DNA of 64,000 nt from Gnetum montanum (taxonomy: Eukaryota; Streptophyta; Gnetopsida; Gnetales; Gnetaceae). The stretch spans positions 441,544 through 505,543 of the forward strand of contig MNCI01021461.1 of NCBI GenBank assembly GCA_015680685.1. Reading direction: 5' to 3'. The first letter of the stretch is position 1; each line of letters begins with the position of its first letter. The translations under genes and the position numbers were made by a program. This document shows, in pieces, positions 45,044 to 56,453 of the stretch. The notes under the pieces are model-generated. The model ran no database searches and had not been told where the DNA came from. It saw only the letters and a list, made by a program, of their open reading frames with translations.

Positions 45044-47300
45044 ATGGCTTCCTTGAGCGCCGTTGCTAACACCTTCAATGTTGAGGTTCCCATCACAGTT
45101 CAAGGGATCACCGATGCCGAATAACTATTGAACCCGATGCTGTAAACACGTTGATCCCTTAGGATCCAAAACTGGGGACTTGAGGGCTTGGCCTAGTAGC
45201 ATGAATGCTACAACTTCCTCTATGCAAAGGTGCAAGCAAATATGCCCTTGGATGTGCACAAACTCGAAGAAAAATGTAGCTTTGTGTTCGCTTACTACGA
45301 TGGGAAGGAGTTTGTTCCCACTCCCGGTTCTTTCATCCCTTTGACACAGATGAATCAATGGCTTCTAGACCAGCTGATCCAATTGGTTAGACTTAGGAAG
45401 TAGTAGGATACAGCATCTAACCATGATGATGCGTTCCAAGATGGACAGGAGGAACTTGATTCCCAATCCAACGATGGAGGTCAAACCAGTCCTGCTACAG
45501 TACCTCCTACCCAATCTTTCTGGACCAACCCATTGTTTGTCACCGCTCCCTTTGTAATCATGCCTACACTTTTGCAAACTCGCGATTACATCTGCTATAG
45601 GTAGCCATGTCAACCCCTCGGCGTATCAATGCCCCTTTTCCCCTATTTTGTTTTCAGCCACAATTCCTTTGTAAACCGTTCATTAATCCATTCCTGTAGC
45701 GCATCACATGTCAATCACGGCTACCTTGCCACATGTTCACACCGTACCTACTTCATAGTCGCACGTAGCATCCACCTCCATTCTTGCATTCACACCTGTC
45801 CCACCATCAGTGGTGGGCCTAGGCCCGTCAACGTGGTGGACCCCATTCACTATTCCCCCTGCTACGCTACCATTGTACATGTCTCACATTCGCCATCAGG
45901 CATACTAAATGCCACAAATAATACAGCCCAACATGGGGATTTGGTCTATTCCACTAGCTATGCAAACAGTCTACCCCATGGTGCAACCCTCGGTTGTTGC
46001 TACAAAGGCACCACCTGTCAGTTGGTGGATGCCATAAGCAACAGAGTTCACTGGGTCCATCCCAACGGCACCGTCGGTGGGTCACGTTGTCCCAACCATT
46101 CACATTGTCCCGAAATTTTCCCAACCATTCACATTGTCCCAGGGTCTAAACCAAGCATTCCAGCTTATCCAAACCCTCACTGAGGAAATAAAACATCTCA
46201 AGGCTATCGGGTCTGACACGGTACAAGTCATGGACTTTTACCAAGATGACCCCATCAACCTTGCAACCCCTGCACTGACGCTACCCCTAGGGATGTCCCT
46301 CCCACACTTCATGAAGTACAACGGGGAGGGAGATCCCAAAGCACATTTTGTTACCTTTAGGTATGAATTTTTTCTGTTGCAATAATGGCCGCACACGATT
46401 ATCTGTGTCTTTGCTATGTCCCTAGCCGAGAAAGCTTTAGATTGGTACCACACACTGCCACACTCATCTTTTTCAACCCTAGAGGAGCTTCTAACCTAGT
46501 TCATGATGCGCTTCAAGTATAACTTAAAGCCAAAAATCACACTGGATCAGTTGATGAGTGTGAAGTAGGATCCTCTCGAGCCGGTCCAAAAGTTCATCTA
46601 GCATTGGAGAGCAACCCTTAATGAAATTCGCAAGCCCATCGCGGAGGCCCACTTGCTAGCCATCCTTAAGGGTGCAGTGAATGACTTCATTAAGTCTAAA
46701 CTATACTACCTCGCTCCTCGCACTCTTAGTCAGGCTTTCGCTCAAACTAAGAGCATACAAGATGCGGCCAAGGCAAGCAAAGTCCTAGCTTATGTTGCTT
46801 ACAAGAACACCTTCACAAAGAAGGATAAGGGTAAGGCCCCAATAACCACAATGGTCATTGTGGCGATCGAAGCCAAGCCCAAACCTAATAACAATGGTAA
46901 CAAGAACAACAAGAAAGTGGTCACACCCGCAGTTAACCCCGTGCCCAAGCAGGGCCACGCACCGCAACCTATCATATCCATGCCCAAGACATCTGCATAA
47001 TCCAAACTGAACTTTAAGCATAAAGATCCCTCAAAGTATACCCTGCTTCCTGGCAAACCTTTAAAGCTTCTAAAGCAGCTACTAGCAATGGGGCACATTC
47101 AACATAAGCAGATGTCAGAGGAAGGAGTCGGGAAACACTAGCGCTACTGCAAGCTCCTTAGGAACCCCTCCTTGGCCTTGCCCAATGAGCCTCCAGTTCC
47201 TAAGGGTTTCAGGTTGGATCGGTTCTATGACTATCACCAATAGTGTGGTCACAATACAGATTACTGTCTAGCATTACAAGATGACATCCAAAGGATGATT
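45044..47300 (+). pseudogene. T-3 gag with zinc-knuckle-like motif
   Basis: ATG 45044 opens MASLSAVANTFNVEV. Later frames give the gag core: LPHFMKYNGEGDPKAHFVTF (46290), LAEKALDWYHTLP, FMMRFKYNL, EAHLLAILKGAVNDFIKSKL and RTLSQAFAQTKSIQDAAKAS. A YDYHQ-CGHNTDYCLALQDDI motif at 47228-47275 is the Y-C-x-Y-H...GH-T-x2-C knuckle of Tat gags with its first Cys replaced. Stops and a frameshift around 45600-46070 divide it. Gag packages element RNA. The family's gag is not visible for T-1 and T-2. Confidence 0.75.
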
Positions 47301-47991
47301 GATTAAGGAAAATTAGTGTTGGATGAAAGCAACCTAGTACGTCCTGAAAATCAATCCCTGCACGTCTACACAGACTCCCTCAATGCCAATACTGCCAGTT
47401 ATGTTATCAACACCATCGGCATTGATAGTGATCCTAGGCCACCCCAACAGCTGTTTGTGATCTGCATGCCTCAGCGTAGCACACCAACACCACACGTGGC
47501 TAACGAAAGCTCGCAGCAACCGTTTTTCATGAGGGTCCCTACCTGGGAATCCACCCCCATGCCACTTGTTAGCAAAACCATGCCAACCCACCCGTTAACA
47601 CTGTTAGCTCTGTTTGTCATCAGGGAGCCAACTTCTTCAATAGCCCCCATCCCGCGCAAGGTAGCTGCATAGCATTCTTATCTTAGAAAACAAGAAGTAT
47701 GTTTCACAGGTGAGAAATTGAAGGGAAATACCACCCTAGGTATTTCCAAGCCCACGTCTTCACCTCTTGCGTCGATGCCCTCGTCACCAAAGAGGAACAT
47801 TGCTACAACCACATAGTCTGCACCACCTTGCCAAAAAGGGTCTAAACCCAAATCCAAAATCGCCCCTCCTTAGGAAATTTGTCTTCTGGGACGAATAGAA
47901 GAGGAGAAAGGCAGTAAATAGGGGGGGTGGCCAGGACCTCTTGGATTCCCTCACTTAGGTCAAACAAGCTCTAAAACAAAAGAATACTACA
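47301..47991 (+). pseudogene. T-3 gag-protease linker
   Basis: The gag frame continues as a Pro/Thr/Ser-rich region (HPLTLLALFVIREPTSSIAP) with a stop at 47670 and further stops before a frameshift near 47985. Linkers of this type are poorly conserved. No domain is recognised. Confidence 0.5.
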
Positions 47992-48708
47992 TTGAGCTTA
48001 TACGACCTAATCATGACATCCATCCCACACCGTAAGGCCCTGATCAACATGTTGACGGTGATTCCGGTCAACGAAGACATGCCAGCGGAAGAGGAAGCAA
48101 TCCACTTGATCATGCTTCCCTTCGCGCCTGCAGAGCCAAAACCGTCTCAACTCACTTTCAACAATGACTCCATTAGGGAAGACCTCGAAAAGGGTCAGGT
48201 GACTACAGCACCCATATGCATCATAATTCAGGTCGGTCAACACCGAATCCAAAGGGTACACATTGATGATGGGGCTGCCACGAATGTCATCCCCTTCCCT
48301 ATTGTGGACAAGCTGGGCTTGGTCGACCAGATCAAACCCACAACAACGTCGTGCTTAAGGACATTTAATAGGGCACGGGTCGTGGTGAAGGGCACGATCT
48401 ACATAGACTTCGTGGTAGGGGATCAGTTTCCCATGAACGCAACATTCATCATGGTCGAAGAGATGCTTGATTTTAACTTAATCTTGGGGAGATCATGGTT
48501 AGCACAACTTAGGGTTGTCTCTTCACCCATACACCAGGAGATCCATCTACCATACGTAGGCAGGGAGGTGGTGATCCATGGTGATGAGGTAGCAACACAA
48601 GTAATCAACAATGTAGACATGGATCAGGGCTCAAAGGTTATAACTTTTGAGAATAAAGCACCTGCTTACGCATGCACTAATCATCTAGCAGAGGAATTGG
48701 CTCAGTAA
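47992..48708 (+). CDS. T-3 aspartic protease, intact ORF
   Basis: This 238-codon ORF is free of stops. The active-site motif is VHIDDGAATNVIP (48255-48293), where DDGA stands for the usual DSGA, and the second hallmark is LILGRSWL (about 48480-48503). The product would process Gag and Pol. The final codons are ELAQ-stop, where CA|GTAAGC (GT at 48705) gives a donor-like site with the stop codon inside it. Together with the acceptor at 54779 this would delimit a 6 kb intron; the phase does not fit T-3's present RT frame, so this is unproven. Confidence 0.75.
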   Translation: MSLYDLIMTSIPHRKALINMLTVIPVNEDMPAEEEAIHLIMLPFAPAEPKPSQLTFNNDSIREDLEKGQVTTAPICIIIQVGQHRIQRVHIDDGAATNVIPFPIVDKLGLVDQIKPTTTSCLRTFNRARVVVKGTIYIDFVVGDQFPMNATFIMVEEMLDFNLILGRSWLAQLRVVSSPIHQEIHLPYVGREVVIHGDEVATQVINNVDMDQGSKVITFENKAPAYACTNHLAEELAQ

Positions 48709-48959
48709 GCTAGTTCCCAAAGTGAAAGCACATGGGCTGAGTTGCCCTTCCAAGTGGGGGGAAATGATGTGGATGAAGGCCTTGGCAAAGTGCCTTGGTC
48801 TTACGTCCTGCTGAACCCACAATGGGTCAAGAAGTAGCTATGCATAGCATAGCAACCTCTCTACTTCCTGCCCAGTTGCCATCCCTTATGCATTCATCAC
48901 CTTTTTGCTTTGCATCCGCGTTAGTTACCAGTTAGCAGTTTTCCAAATTGTTAGTGTAT

Positions 48960-49350
48960 CATCTCTTTAACAAGTAATGGCCTGAAATGGCCTGAAACTA
49001 TGCTGCTACACTATGGCCCAAAATGGCCTAAAAATATGCTACTTCACGACCCGAAATGACCTAAAACTATTCTCAAGAAATAGCCCGAAATGGCCTAAAA
49101 CTATGCTACGCTATGGCCTGAAATGGCCTAAAACTAGCTATGGCCCGCAATGGCCTAAAACTAGCGATGGCCCGCAATGGCCTAAAACTATGTTTCCCTA
49201 TGGCCCAAAATGGCCTAAAACTATGCTATGCTATGGTTTTCAATGGCCCAAAACTATGCTACACGACGACTCGAAATGGCCTAAAACTAGTAAGGGCCCG
49301 AAATGGTCTAAAACTAGCAGGGGCCCGAAATGGCCTAAAACTAAAACACA
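48960..49350 (+). repeat. Tandem array between T-3 protease and the antisense gene
   Basis: About 13 units of 25-35 bases have the core GGCCCGAAATGGCCTAAAACTA with variable ends (TGCTACGCTAT or GCGAT). It reads as repeated MARNGLKL-type peptides in one frame, which is a repeat artefact. The AATGGCC-TAAAACT core links it to the arrays of T-1 and T-2. Confidence 0.85.
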
Positions 49351-52300
49351 AAAGCATGAAAATTCTGCATAAAGCTTAGCACAAAAAAAATGCATAAGTT
49401 AGCATAGAATAGATGCCTTTTTTGAAATTTTTCTCTTTATTCAAAACTTTTTCCTTTTAGACAATGTTTGCAAAAATTTTACAAAAATTCAAAATTTCAA
49501 GAAAAAATCCCATGCTGTCATGGGTTTCTTTCGCCCACACCATCTTCTTCACCATTATTTGCTTCTGCGTCGTCTTTTCTTGCATTGTCCCCTGCTGTCT
49601 CTTTATTCCTACCCTCTGTGGGCCCTGTGCTCTCATTTGGAACTTGCATCGTATGAATGAAGTAGTCAGCTAGGGTAACACACGCAAGCTACAACAAAGC
49701 ATAAGCATTAATACATTAGAAAATGATTGACTTGAGAAGCACCTACGTCTGTCTCGAAGGGTATCTGATCTAGACTGAGCCTGAGGTGATGCTAGACCTC
49801 CTCTGCCATAATATCCACCCAATGCCTATTGCTAGGTTTAGCTTTTGTAGTAGCTTTCTCCTTTTCGGCGGTCGTCCACCTAGGTGGTCTTAGAGAAAAG
49901 GAGGTGGTTGCAGTCTCACCTGTGGGGAGGTCCACTTCCCATTTAGAAGATTCTGTAACTTTTACCTACTCTTTGAACTTGTCGTAGGCCTCAGAAATTC
50001 CAATGGCATCTACAAATGCCTTATAGGTAAATGGCTCCACAGAAGCATCCCGGTACAGTTTATAATAGGAGGCATGTTCCAGTTTATACATGTGTTTATG
50101 GTTTTTCTGGGACTGTCCTCATTTGTAAACCCTGGCACTAAAATCTTTCCAATCTTGACTCTTCTAGGCCAACAAGTCCATTTGGATCCACTATTCTATT
50201 ATTTCTCGGGTGGCTTCATTATTTTGACACACGACTATCCAAAATCTAGCATGATCTATCACAGCCATGTGCCAGTTCTCGTTGTTAGTATCACGAGATA
50301 TGAGGAATTCGTTCCTTGATTTTAGGTCTTCCACCTTGGTGCTTAGGTTAACCTTCTCTTTCTTAGCCTTTTGGACCCATTTTCACAGGTCTTCATTGAC
50401 GTGCTTATACTCCCACAAGGAGTAAGCCAAGTGCAAAGCACATTTTCTGGCCTTGTTGTATGCGTGACTGGGCACCTCGGTCACTTCAGGTGGGAATGTA
50501 GGCACGACACCAACTTTCAAAGGCCATGTCGGGTCCCATTTGAGTTGAGAGGCTATCACAACATAAAAAACATGTCAGTCGCATTAGCGTAGCAAGGTTA
50601 ACGAATTCAAGAACTCTAGCGAACCAACATGAGAGCATCTAGCACTACTACTTACCCACTTCAGGGTCGATCTGCTAAAGATGATCGATCATGTCGTCAA
50701 CGATCCCCTGCATAAATGCAAACTTATCAGGGATCTCAGCCCATGGTTTCACATGAATCAGTGGGGATCCTACAATATTAACAGTGGTGTTTTTCATACT
50801 ACTAAACATGTCAGCAATGACCAAAATGCACTATGACAAGATATACATATTGCCGAACTCACCGGCATCCAATTGCAGTTCCCCTCCCTTATGATTCAAA
50901 GTGATGACAGCATCCTTGGCAAAGTCCCTTCCACACTAATGTGGGCTTCTTCTTTATTTACTGGTGCCTTTCCATTTGAGGTATCAACATCCTCTTTATT
51001 CATGGGAGACTCTTCTTCATCTCCAAAAATTCCCTCCTCGTTAGTAGAAGGATTCTGCCTAATAACAAGAGCCCCTGCCTTAGTAGTAGAAGCTCCTCCC
51101 CTCTTCACCGAGGCCCTCTCTTCTAAGACTGGGGCCTCCACATCTTTATTTGTTGCCCCCATCTTAGGGGCCGACACCTCTTCGTTGTCTTCTTCTTCTT
51201 CTTTTGGAATCCAAAAGCATGTTTGCATTAGCTCAAAATAGGTCAGCTTAAAGTAGATGCTACGATACGCTACGCTATCTAGCGTAGCATAGCATAACAA
51301 GCATTAACAAAGTATGCGAAGAAATAAACATGAACAAAAGTGATTACCAATGGGAGGTTGCGTCCTCTATAGCTTAAATCGTAGTCTTTGCCCCTCCTCT
51401 TCCTCCGTGTGAAGGGTTCTCTCAGTTGAAACAAGTCTCTTTCGCTACAACTTGCTGGCCATAGTCTCGGCTATGAGACGTTTCCCCTATGACACATTAC
51501 CAGCTATAGCAGGGGGCACCTCTCCTATGCTATCTTGGCCATGAAAGTTGTGGGCCGCCCGATCCTTAGTCGTCACAGAGAACTACTCCCCAATTATTTT
51601 TGGGGGATCTTGGGCTCGGATGGTCCCAAGGATTTGGTGGATCCACAGTCTAGAAGTCTAGTCACGATTTCGCATGATCCAAGCTCCATTCTCATGGACT
51701 ACCAAAAACTCCGCAAAACACCTCAAGCAGACTATGTAAAAGGCATAATGTATATTGGAACGAGACTCTGGCTTCTTATGGAGCCCTAATATTTAGGTTT
51801 GTAAGCCTTTACACAAAAACCTAGCCCAGTTGTAGCGAGCCCCATCTTCCATGACCTCATGCATTACCCAGGTCTGCTCAATCCCAAGGACCTTCCCTTG
51901 GGAAAGTGGCTGAGGGAATGCGCGAGCATGGAAGATAGGGTAAACTTTCTTGGTGGGTCCCGACTTGAGCTTCTCCATGGGGAGTCCCTTCCACTCCTTG
52001 GTAATCCCTAACCACTTCTGAATATCATTCTTCTAAAGGTTCAGCTCTCTCTTGGTCTTCAACCCTATGAGGACGTCATCAGCAGGGACACCGAAAAGGT
52101 CTATGAATAGCTAGTCATTGATTTCAATGACCACTCGTACGCCCTGTATATGCGCATGCAAAAGTGGCCTGCCCTATCAGAAAAGGAGTCGACCATGGAG
52201 AGCATCTCGGCAGTAGGGACGCTTGGATTCGAGGCCAGGAAAAGATCCATAAACCCAACCTTTTGGATATTCTAGACCAAGGAGTCTAAGGCTGCACTGC

Positions 52301-52402
52301 ATATCCAACATTGGCTCCCATCTACTTCTCCATACTTGAAGTATATTTTTGCCTCCTAGTTCTCAGCAGTTACCACTATCACCTCCTGGGACTTCCTCAC
52401 CC

Positions 52403-52500
52403 CTATAGCAGTTTTCACAAGAAACATTTAGAATAAAAACATAGAAAACACAAAATATTGCAAAGGGACATAAGTAGGCAGCACCCATTGTTTAGCTTAC
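52403..52500 (-). other. Intron 2 of the antisense gene (98 nt)
   Basis: Minus strand: exon ...AAACCTA|GTAAGC ... ACTGCTATAG|GGGTGAGG. The A left over plus GG restores an AGG codon and the downstream open frame. The intron is T-rich (TTTTGTG, CTATGTTTTTATTC). Confidence 0.6.
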
Positions 52501-52775
52501 TAGGTTTGTACGGTAACGGGAATGGCGGAAGACTAACTAGAACTTGTTCAACAATGATTAGTTTGAAGGGTGCCCATCCCTCATCCAACCAACACAACTC
52601 CTTGCATCTGTCATAGGGAATGGGGTATAGCTCTGGGTAGGTGTGGTATTCACCCCCGCATTGACCAATCACACATGCACGTAGTTTCTCAGTAGAAGAG
52701 AACTCCTGCAGGGCCACCTGTGTTGTGGTCAGTACATCTGTATTGTCATGAAGCCCTTCCTTGTTAATGTAGAAC

Positions 52776-52857
52776 CTAGTAATAAAAACATAGCGTTAAC
52801 ATTTGGCTAGCGTAGCAAACGTCGCACAATGCAATGGAACATGGCTGCAAAACTCAC
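52776..52857 (-). other. Intron 1 of the antisense gene (82 nt)
   Basis: Minus strand: GTTGGTGG|GTGAGTTTTG ... TTTTTATTACTAG|GTTCTAC. GG plus G restores a Gly codon and joins two stop-free stretches (about 160 and 90 codons) in frame. Confidence 0.65.
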
Positions 52858-54100
52858 CCACCAACACAATAGATGGTCCCTGGTGGGTTTTGGAAGCACA
52901 TTCCCATATGATGTGCAATGAACAATGTGTTGTAAGGATGGTAGCAACTATACTTAAGCATATCCCAGATCCAAGTCAAACGCCTCAAATCTTTGGAGCA
53001 TTGATTAGATCCTTCTCCATGCCTACTATTGATTACCCCATTCATCAAAAACCTTAGGATACCCCGGTTTGCCCCAAGAAATAGGATTTTTATTATGACA
53101 ATTGCCTCTTCTTCCTCTAGGTATGACCAAACAATCACACTAAAGCATTGGAGGAGGAATTGTAGGAACTCCTGTGCTCCTTTCCTGAACCAAACTCCCG
53201 ACTCCCCCACACGTGTGTGGGGAGGAGAAACATTGGCCACTGATCTATTTACGCAACATAGGACCCCTGTAATTTCTAAGATAATCAGAATTGGCCTTAG
53301 CACTATCTTGCACAACACAATAGAAAATGTTAGCACCATGATCGAGCACAATACGCATGTAGTGTAGCAAAGATTAGCATCTTAGCGAACCTATACGTAG
53401 CAAAAAATGTCAAAACAATAGTGCAGCGAAAACAGCCTAGCTTGGCAATGGAGCGATTAACCCTAGAAAAGAGATTAATACTACACCCTGACAAAAACAC
53501 GTGTCACATTGTCACATCATGCATGTCCAAACCCTCTTGAGGGTCCTACGCTATGCCATTTGAAAGCCAAGTAACTTCAACTGTCCAAACCCTCGTGGTT
53601 ATGGCAACCGCACCGATGGCAGTTTACGTGACTTTGCATGCAACGTTAGCATAGCATCTGTGCATCCACTGTGGCCGAAATGATAACAGTGATGATGGTG
53701 TAAAGGCCAAAATAATGAAAATGCGATGACAAAAAACATGGATAACTGAAATTGAATCGCAAAATTGATAGCAGAAAACAAAAATGATAACAGAAGCACG
53801 AAAAAACAGAGGAAGCATAGCAGCCTACCGGGTCATCGGCGTCTCTTCCCGCACTGCAACGTGCGATTATGTCACGCACCCTAGGGCTTACTTTACCTCC
53901 TCAACTTTTCCAAGTGCCAAGTATGTGCGTTCCTTCTTCGGAGCCATCGTCCTGCTCGCCAACTCTTTCTCATTGCTATTCGAAAAACCACCTTGCTCTC
54001 TTTTAGCACGATCGCTCTACGCTCCAAAATCGCTTTGTGCTTCGAATGTGGGCTCTGCATTATTATAGTGAGAATGACAAGCTTACCAAGGTCTAATCCC

Positions 54101-54109
54101 TATTTATGG
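54101..54109 (-). promoter_or_regulatory. TATA-like box of the antisense gene
   Basis: Minus-strand CCATAAATA lies about 155 nt upstream of the proposed ATG at 53947. It is inside T-3, on the strand opposite to the LTR promoters. Confidence 0.4.
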
Positions 54110-54299
54110 TCGTAATGGTAGAAAAGGAAAACTTGCCATTCTCTCTCTCCATTTAATGCAGGGTATACCATGCAGCATAGCATGCTCGCCACGACGTTGT
54201 AGCACTATTGGCAATTAAAATGAATAGGTTTGGGTGAAAGATCCTAGCATGCTTTGAGTTAACTGTTTGCTTTCCCAAAAAACAAAAAAATATATATTT

Positions 54300-54660
54300 T
54301 TCAATTACCAGTCCGGAAAAACCTTAAACTAGCAGTCTTAGCATAGCGACGATTTTACTAGTCTAAAAAGACCTTAAACTAGCAACCCCAACGTAGTGAC
54401 AATTTTAGCGGTCTAAAAAGACCTTAAACTAGCATTCCTAGCATAGCATTTTACTCTAGTCTTAAGCTGGCAGTTTCAATTCGTTACATGTACGCAGTCC
54501 ACAATGACGTTAAACTAGTAGTTTCACGCTTTCACATCGATGGTTTTGCATTTTTTAGCAATTTTGCGTTCTCACATCGACAGTTCTACACTATTACATT
54601 TTTTCTTTTAGCAATTTTTCATCTCCATGCCTCAGTGATCTGCAATGATTTTAAACTGGC
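54300..54660 (+). repeat. Tandem array between the antisense gene and T-3 RT
   Basis: Three to six units with core GGTCTAAAAAGACCTTAAACTAGCA and tails such as CTTAGCATAGCGACGATTTTA. GGTC...GACC within each unit is palindromic. This corresponds to the arrays at 1-70 (T-1) and 11210-11272 (T-2). Confidence 0.75.
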
Positions 54661-54765
54661 AAATTTTAATCTTCATATCATATTTTACTAGTTACATCTC
54701 ATCGTTGTTCTGCAAATTTTCATCATACATGATTATTGCAAATAGGTGCCTCTTAACCAGGCTCT

Positions 54766-54783
54766 CATTTCACTTTGGCAGGT
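54766..54783 (+). promoter_or_regulatory. Putative 3' splice site before T-3 pol
   Basis: CTCTCATTTCACTTTGGCAG|GTTGAG; CAG is at 54779-54781. Compare TTGGCAG|GAG in T-1 and T-2. Confidence 0.5.
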
Positions 54784-54793
54784 TGAGCAAAAA

Positions 54794-55666
54794 ATGGAAA
54801 TTCATCGCGATCTCTCCATGCCTTTAGCTTTAGCTGGTCCACATGGCAAGCTCACAACATAATTAAACCGAGAACTGATTGACTGGGAATCAACCACAGC
54901 TAGCACCATAACGTCCTTAGAAACATCCCCAGACTAGCCCGAGCATCTGGTCTAAACCCTAGATCTAGAGGCCAGGGATGTAATTGAGGACCCTCTCATC
55001 AAGACGCCTATGATCATGTCTAAGGGGAAAGTAAAAAAGTTAAAGCTTAGTTCCCTCCTAGATGCGTAGACACACGAAGGTGTGGTTAAAATCCTACAAG
55101 AAAACATTAAGGTCTTCGTGTGGTCATACAGTGACATGCCGGGTTTAGATCTGAGGCTGATACAGCACAACATCATCCTAGATCCGCGCATGAAGGTAGT
55201 CAAGTAGAAGGCTCCTAAGGGCAAACTAAAAATTGCACTAGCTGTAAGGGATGAAATCACCAAGCTATACCAAGCTAGTCTCATCCGTACAGTTGATTAT
55301 TTAGAATGGGTGTCCAACATCGTTGTGGTTTCTAAGAAAACGAGAGGAATATGAATTTGTATATACTTCTAGGATCTAAACAAGGCAATGATCAAAGAAG
55401 ATTTACCACTTTCAAGCATCGATCAACTCATCGACACTATGGCTGGTCATGCTCTATTATCCTTCATGGATGGTTTCTCTAGCTATAACCAAATTCGCAT
55501 CAACCCAGAACATTAATTAACAACAACCTTCATGACCCCATGGGGTACCTTTTATTACACTATGATGGCTTTTGTGCTCAAGAACGCTGAAGCAACCTAC
55601 CAGCGAACCATGACCTACATCTTCAGTGACTACATCCTAGAAACACTAAATGACTACGTAGAGGAA
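54794..55666 (+). pseudogene. T-3 RT, truncated at the catalytic motif
   Basis: Leader motifs LALAGPHGKL, DLEARDVIEDPLIK and VFVWSYSDMPGLD lead into RT: WVSNIVVVSKK, LPLSSIDQLIDTMAGHALLSFMDG, MTPWGTFYYTM and YIFSDYILETLNDYVEE (55655-55666). The catalytic YVDD is YVEE. Immediately after it the sequence changes to T-family 3' non-coding DNA, so thumb, both RNase H domains, integrase and the array were lost in one deletion. About ten stops are present. Confidence 0.83.
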
Positions 55667-56439
55667 TTTGGGTTCGCTCTCTATGTTTGTAGGGTGTGTT
55701 CTGGAGATGCGTTGGCCGCAAGTGCATCTCGCTACGGTAGCAAATACTACAGCATTGCAAAGTGGTTTTCTTGACTAGCTTGGCTACTTCAGAGTGCACA
55801 TCATGTCCTACCTTCTAAGCTTCTTTCCTTTACCCTACTTCTTGCATCTGCAATCCTTACTCGCTCCCCTCTTTTAGAAGATTTTTCCAACGTCTGTTAA
55901 GCCCTCCTTTTTTCTCAATCGCAAAGTCCATGACATGTGTAACACAACTTGCTGCATGGGAAGCACCTGTAGGCATGTTAAAGCCCACACATAAATGTAA
56001 CACAACTCATCTAGGGAAAGAAACACCTGTTCTGTGGTAAGGTTGTTCGAAAATGTAAATGACAAAGCAGAAAAAGGAAAAAGTGTAAGAGAGCAAAAGC
56101 TCACGCACACACACATGGCACGTAAGCTATTTCGCTACCACCCTCTCCAAGCGTTTAAATGAGAGGTCAAAGGTCATCAAAAATAAAGATGAAAACGTGA
56201 ACAACTCCCTCATAAGCACTCCAACAAGGGACTCTACTAAGCCTCATCTTTATCATTTTCTTGAACCTCCTTCCTTCCTACCTAACCCTATCCTTCCTCC
56301 CACAAAAAAACCAATGCAACACTCTCAAGCACGTCTAAGCGACGTCTTGACGATCATCACACAATAATGTTAGCGTTTTGTATTCCGTGGTGTTTCATAT
56401 TTTTTTTGATGTCTCTCAAGGCCTTCCTCCAAACGTCGA
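55667..56439 (+). other. T-3 3' non-coding zone
   Basis: TGTTTGTAGGGTGTGTTCTGG is comparable to T-1 4112 and T-2 16748. No coding region is seen. Confidence 0.55.
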
Positions 56440-56453
56440 CAAAGAGGGACCAA
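56440..56453 (+). promoter_or_regulatory. Polypurine tract of T-3
   Basis: CAAAGAGGGACCAA followed directly by TGAAACACCC. Confidence 0.8.

Larger units (their letters stand above)
49750..53947 (-). pseudogene. Antisense spliced gene inside T-3
   Basis: Proposed start MAPKKERTYLALGKVEE (53947-53897), followed by donor GTAAAG. Exon coding to 52858 ends TIYCVGG at donor GTGAGT. Intron 52857-52776 ends TTACTAG. Exon 52775-52501 (FYINKEGL to LPPFPLPYKP) is open. Intron 52500-52403 (GTAAGC...CTATAG) leads to a long exon: KIYFKYGEVDGSQCWIC, GVRVVIEIND, FGVPADDVLIGLKTKREL, KWLGITKEWKGLPMEKL, VLGIEQTWVMHEVMEDGARY. An acidic part (KEEEEDNEEVSAPKMG) and a coiled coil (KKEKVNLSTKVEDLKSRNEF) follow, to about 49750. 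Both splices keep frame. GV-x-V-x-I...LFGVP resembles plant Transposase_32 proteins, known as antisense ORFs in some Tat-group elements (inference). Scattered stops mark it as decayed. Confidence 0.6.

Noticed and set aside
45629-46183. 184-codon ORF rich in His/Ser/Pro
   Set aside because: It lies in a shifted frame over the gag N-terminal linker; the gag core motif begins in another frame at about 46226, so this is not a separate gene.
49013-49379. ORFs with repeated MARNGLKL or WPKT peptides
   Set aside because: They are translations of the tandem array 48960-49350; frame-open only because of the repeat unit.
53599-53879. Hydrophobic Phe/Ser-rich minus-strand ORFs
   Set aside because: They lie in the predicted first intron/untranslated part of the antisense gene; overlapping frames with T-rich composition and no motif.
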